A stretch of 64,000 bases of DNA from CAZYFH01 sp965249175. Lineage in GTDB: Bacteria > Acidobacteriota > Vicinamibacteria > Vicinamibacterales > UBA8438. The translations under genes and the position numbers were made by a program. The stretch covers positions 1,426,001 to 1,490,000 of the forward strand of contig OZ252227.1 of NCBI GenBank assembly GCA_965249175.1, written 5' to 3'. The notes under the pieces are model-generated. The model was not told the DNA's origin and searched no databases. It saw only the letters and a program-made list of their open reading frames with translations. Below, piece after piece: positions 62,842 through 64,000 of this stretch; positions within the stretch are counted from its first letter, which is position 1; each line of letters starts with the position of its first letter.

Positions 62842-62861
62842 CGCAGGGCTGAAGCCCTGCG
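62842..62861. repeat. Dispersed palindrome, copy 4 (single stem)
   Basis: CGCAGGGC-TGAA-GCCCTGCG, followed by CTACA: the second half of the double-hairpin unit only. 4 bp after the sppA stop, so it may also act in 3'-end formation. Confidence 0.65.
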
Positions 62862-62938
62862 CTACAAGGGATCGGGGCACCGGCGCCGGGCCGCTCGCCG
62901 GGCGATGGAGCGGAACCTGCACGGGCCCAACGCGCTTG

Positions 62939-64000
62939 CTAGACGGGCGCGAAGGCTTCTTCGAGAGCAGCGAGATCGATGCTGATCTCCAGCCGCTCCT
63001 TCACCTTGTTCATGTAGGCGCCGAAGAACTGTCCCTGGCGAGTCGCGGTCAACTCGTCACGCAGGGTCTGACGGGCATCGGGGAGGTCGTCGGTCGGCGC
63101 GTCCTCGCGCTCCACGACATGCACCACGGCCGCGGTGTTCCCGGTCTCGATCGCTTCGCTCACCGCGCCAGGCTCCAGCTCGAATGCCACGGCCTCGACA
63201 GCAGCACTGATGCCCACCTCGGGTAACGCCGATCCGCGGGTCACCAGCTCGCTGGTCCCGACCGAATACTCCGCCTCGGTCGCGGCCGCGACAAAGTCCT
63301 CGGCGGCGCGCAAGGCCTCGGCGGCTTCGGCCGCCCGCTGCTGGGCCAGCGTGAGCGCCTTCTTGCGGATGACGTCCTCCTGCACCTGATCGCGCACCTC
63401 GTCGAGCTGGGGTGTGTACGGATCCTGCGTGTCGACGACAGTCACGAACGCGGGGCCGGACGGCGTGCCGATGGGCCCTTCCACCTCGCCCTCCGCCAGC
63501 TGAAATGCGCGGGCCGAGACCTCCTGCGCGAATCCCAGACCGAGAATCGGCTCGCCGGGCGCCGCAAAGCCCGATTCCTGCAGCTCGTAGCCGCGGGCGG
63601 CGGCGGCCTGCTCGAGCTCGGCCGGTGTCGTGACCTCGGCGGCGATCGCCTGCGCGAGCGCGCGGGCCCGCGACGATGCGCGCTCCTGCTTGAGGATGTT
63701 CTCGACGCTGGTGCGCACGTCGTCGAGCGTCTGCGTGGTCTCTTCCTGCTTCTCCGTCACCTTGATCACGTGATACCCGAACGTGCTCTTGACCGGCTCG
63801 GAGATCTCGTCGGGCGCCATGGCAAACGCCGCCGCTTCGAACGCCGGCACCATCCGGCCGCGACCGAACAACCCCAGGTCCCCGCCCGCTTCGGCGTTTG
63901 TCTCGTCTTCAGAATGCACCTTGGCCAGCTCGGCGAAATCGGCGCCGGCGCGCGCCTGCATCGAGAGCTCGGTGGCGCGTGCCAACACGTCAGCCTCGTC
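62939..64000 (-). CDS. PpiD-like peptidyl-prolyl isomerase, 5' part missing
   Basis: 354 codons up to the right edge. A parvulin domain occupies the visible N-terminal part (DFAELAKVHSEDETNAEAGGDLG, GRMVPAFEAAAFAM, VKSTFGYHVIKVTE). A long helical and beta-rich region with a second degenerate isomerase-like unit follows (FAQEVSARAFQLAEGEVEGPI). This order fits PpiD, a membrane-anchored periplasmic foldase; the anchor should be outside the window. Convergent with sppA. Confidence 0.85.
   Translation of the reverse strand, partial: DEADVLARATELSMQARAGADFAELAKVHSEDETNAEAGGDLGLFGRGRMVPAFEAAAFAMAPDEISEPVKSTFGYHVIKVTEKQEETTQTLDDVRTSVENILKQERASSRARALAQAIAAEVTTPAELEQAAAARGYELQESGFAAPGEPILGLGFAQEVSARAFQLAEGEVEGPIGTPSGPAFVTVVDTQDPYTPQLDEVRDQVQEDVIRKKALTLAQQRAAEAAEALRAAEDFVAAATEAEYSVGTSELVTRGSALPEVGISAAVEAVAFELEPGAVSEAIETGNTAAVVHVVEREDAPTDDLPDARQTLRDELTATRQGQFFGAYMNKVKERLEISIDLAALEEAFAPV

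Overview
The window is very GC-rich and gene-dense, and looks like a chromosomal stretch of an Acidobacteriota member, most likely class Vicinamibacteria. This is inferred from gene content, not from a marker-gene comparison. The supporting signs are many secreted paralogs of one 'PDLQG...CHEGNY' family, a DUF6152 gene, c-type cytochromes of the CQTCH/monooxygenase type, PQQ and P460 proteins, several imidazolonepropionase-like amidohydrolases, C-terminal 'ELR' repeats on a broken cytochrome gene, and dispersed double-hairpin palindromes between genes. Housekeeping anchors are infA (IF-1), a tRNA-Leu(CAG), sppA and a PpiD-like foldase at the right edge.

Layout. 0-14 kb: a truncated VWA membrane protein, a Tat-exported threonine-aldolase-like enzyme, a PQQ dehydrogenase, three amidohydrolases, an overlapping minus-strand operon (MDR oxidoreductase, NRAMP-like transporter, 72-aa membrane protein), a VOC protein and an acyl-CoA synthetase. 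14-26 kb: an Asp-nucleophile hydrolase, an ATP-grasp ligase with a DUF2007 partner, the first CHEGNY paralogs, an SMP-30 lipoprotein, DUF4920, SDR and cytochrome genes, a MITE-like inverted repeat, and a P460/cyclase-like cytochrome pair. 26-31 kb: a sigma/anti-sigma/membrane operon with 4-nt overlaps and an AbiEii-like nucleotidyltransferase pair. 31-50 kb: mostly secreted enzymes and beta-propellers, the remaining intact CHEGNY paralogs, a DUF6152-led operon, a decayed sulfatase-like lipoprotein and a frameshifted FG-GAP protein. 50-61 kb is a graveyard: a shredded cytochrome-peroxidase/IPT gene, remnants of a GNAT, a CHEGNY paralog and a TPR gene, an intact IS256-family element, a nonsense-mutated IS481-family element, and a tandem gene pair cut by the latter. 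61-64 kb is housekeeping.

Most products carry Sec, Tat or lipoprotein signals, so the window mainly encodes a periplasmic or outer-envelope catabolic and redox repertoire: quinoprotein, heme proteins, amidohydrolases, an M20 peptidase, epoxide-hydrolase-like enzymes and beta-propellers. The strongest candidate for something undescribed is the CHEGNY family: ten copies, six of them intact canonical members with just two cysteines after the signal peptide, no function I can name, and a divergent two-member branch tied to DUF6152. Several otherwise intact genes are broken by single-base losses in short G/C runs, which could be real decay or assembly indels.
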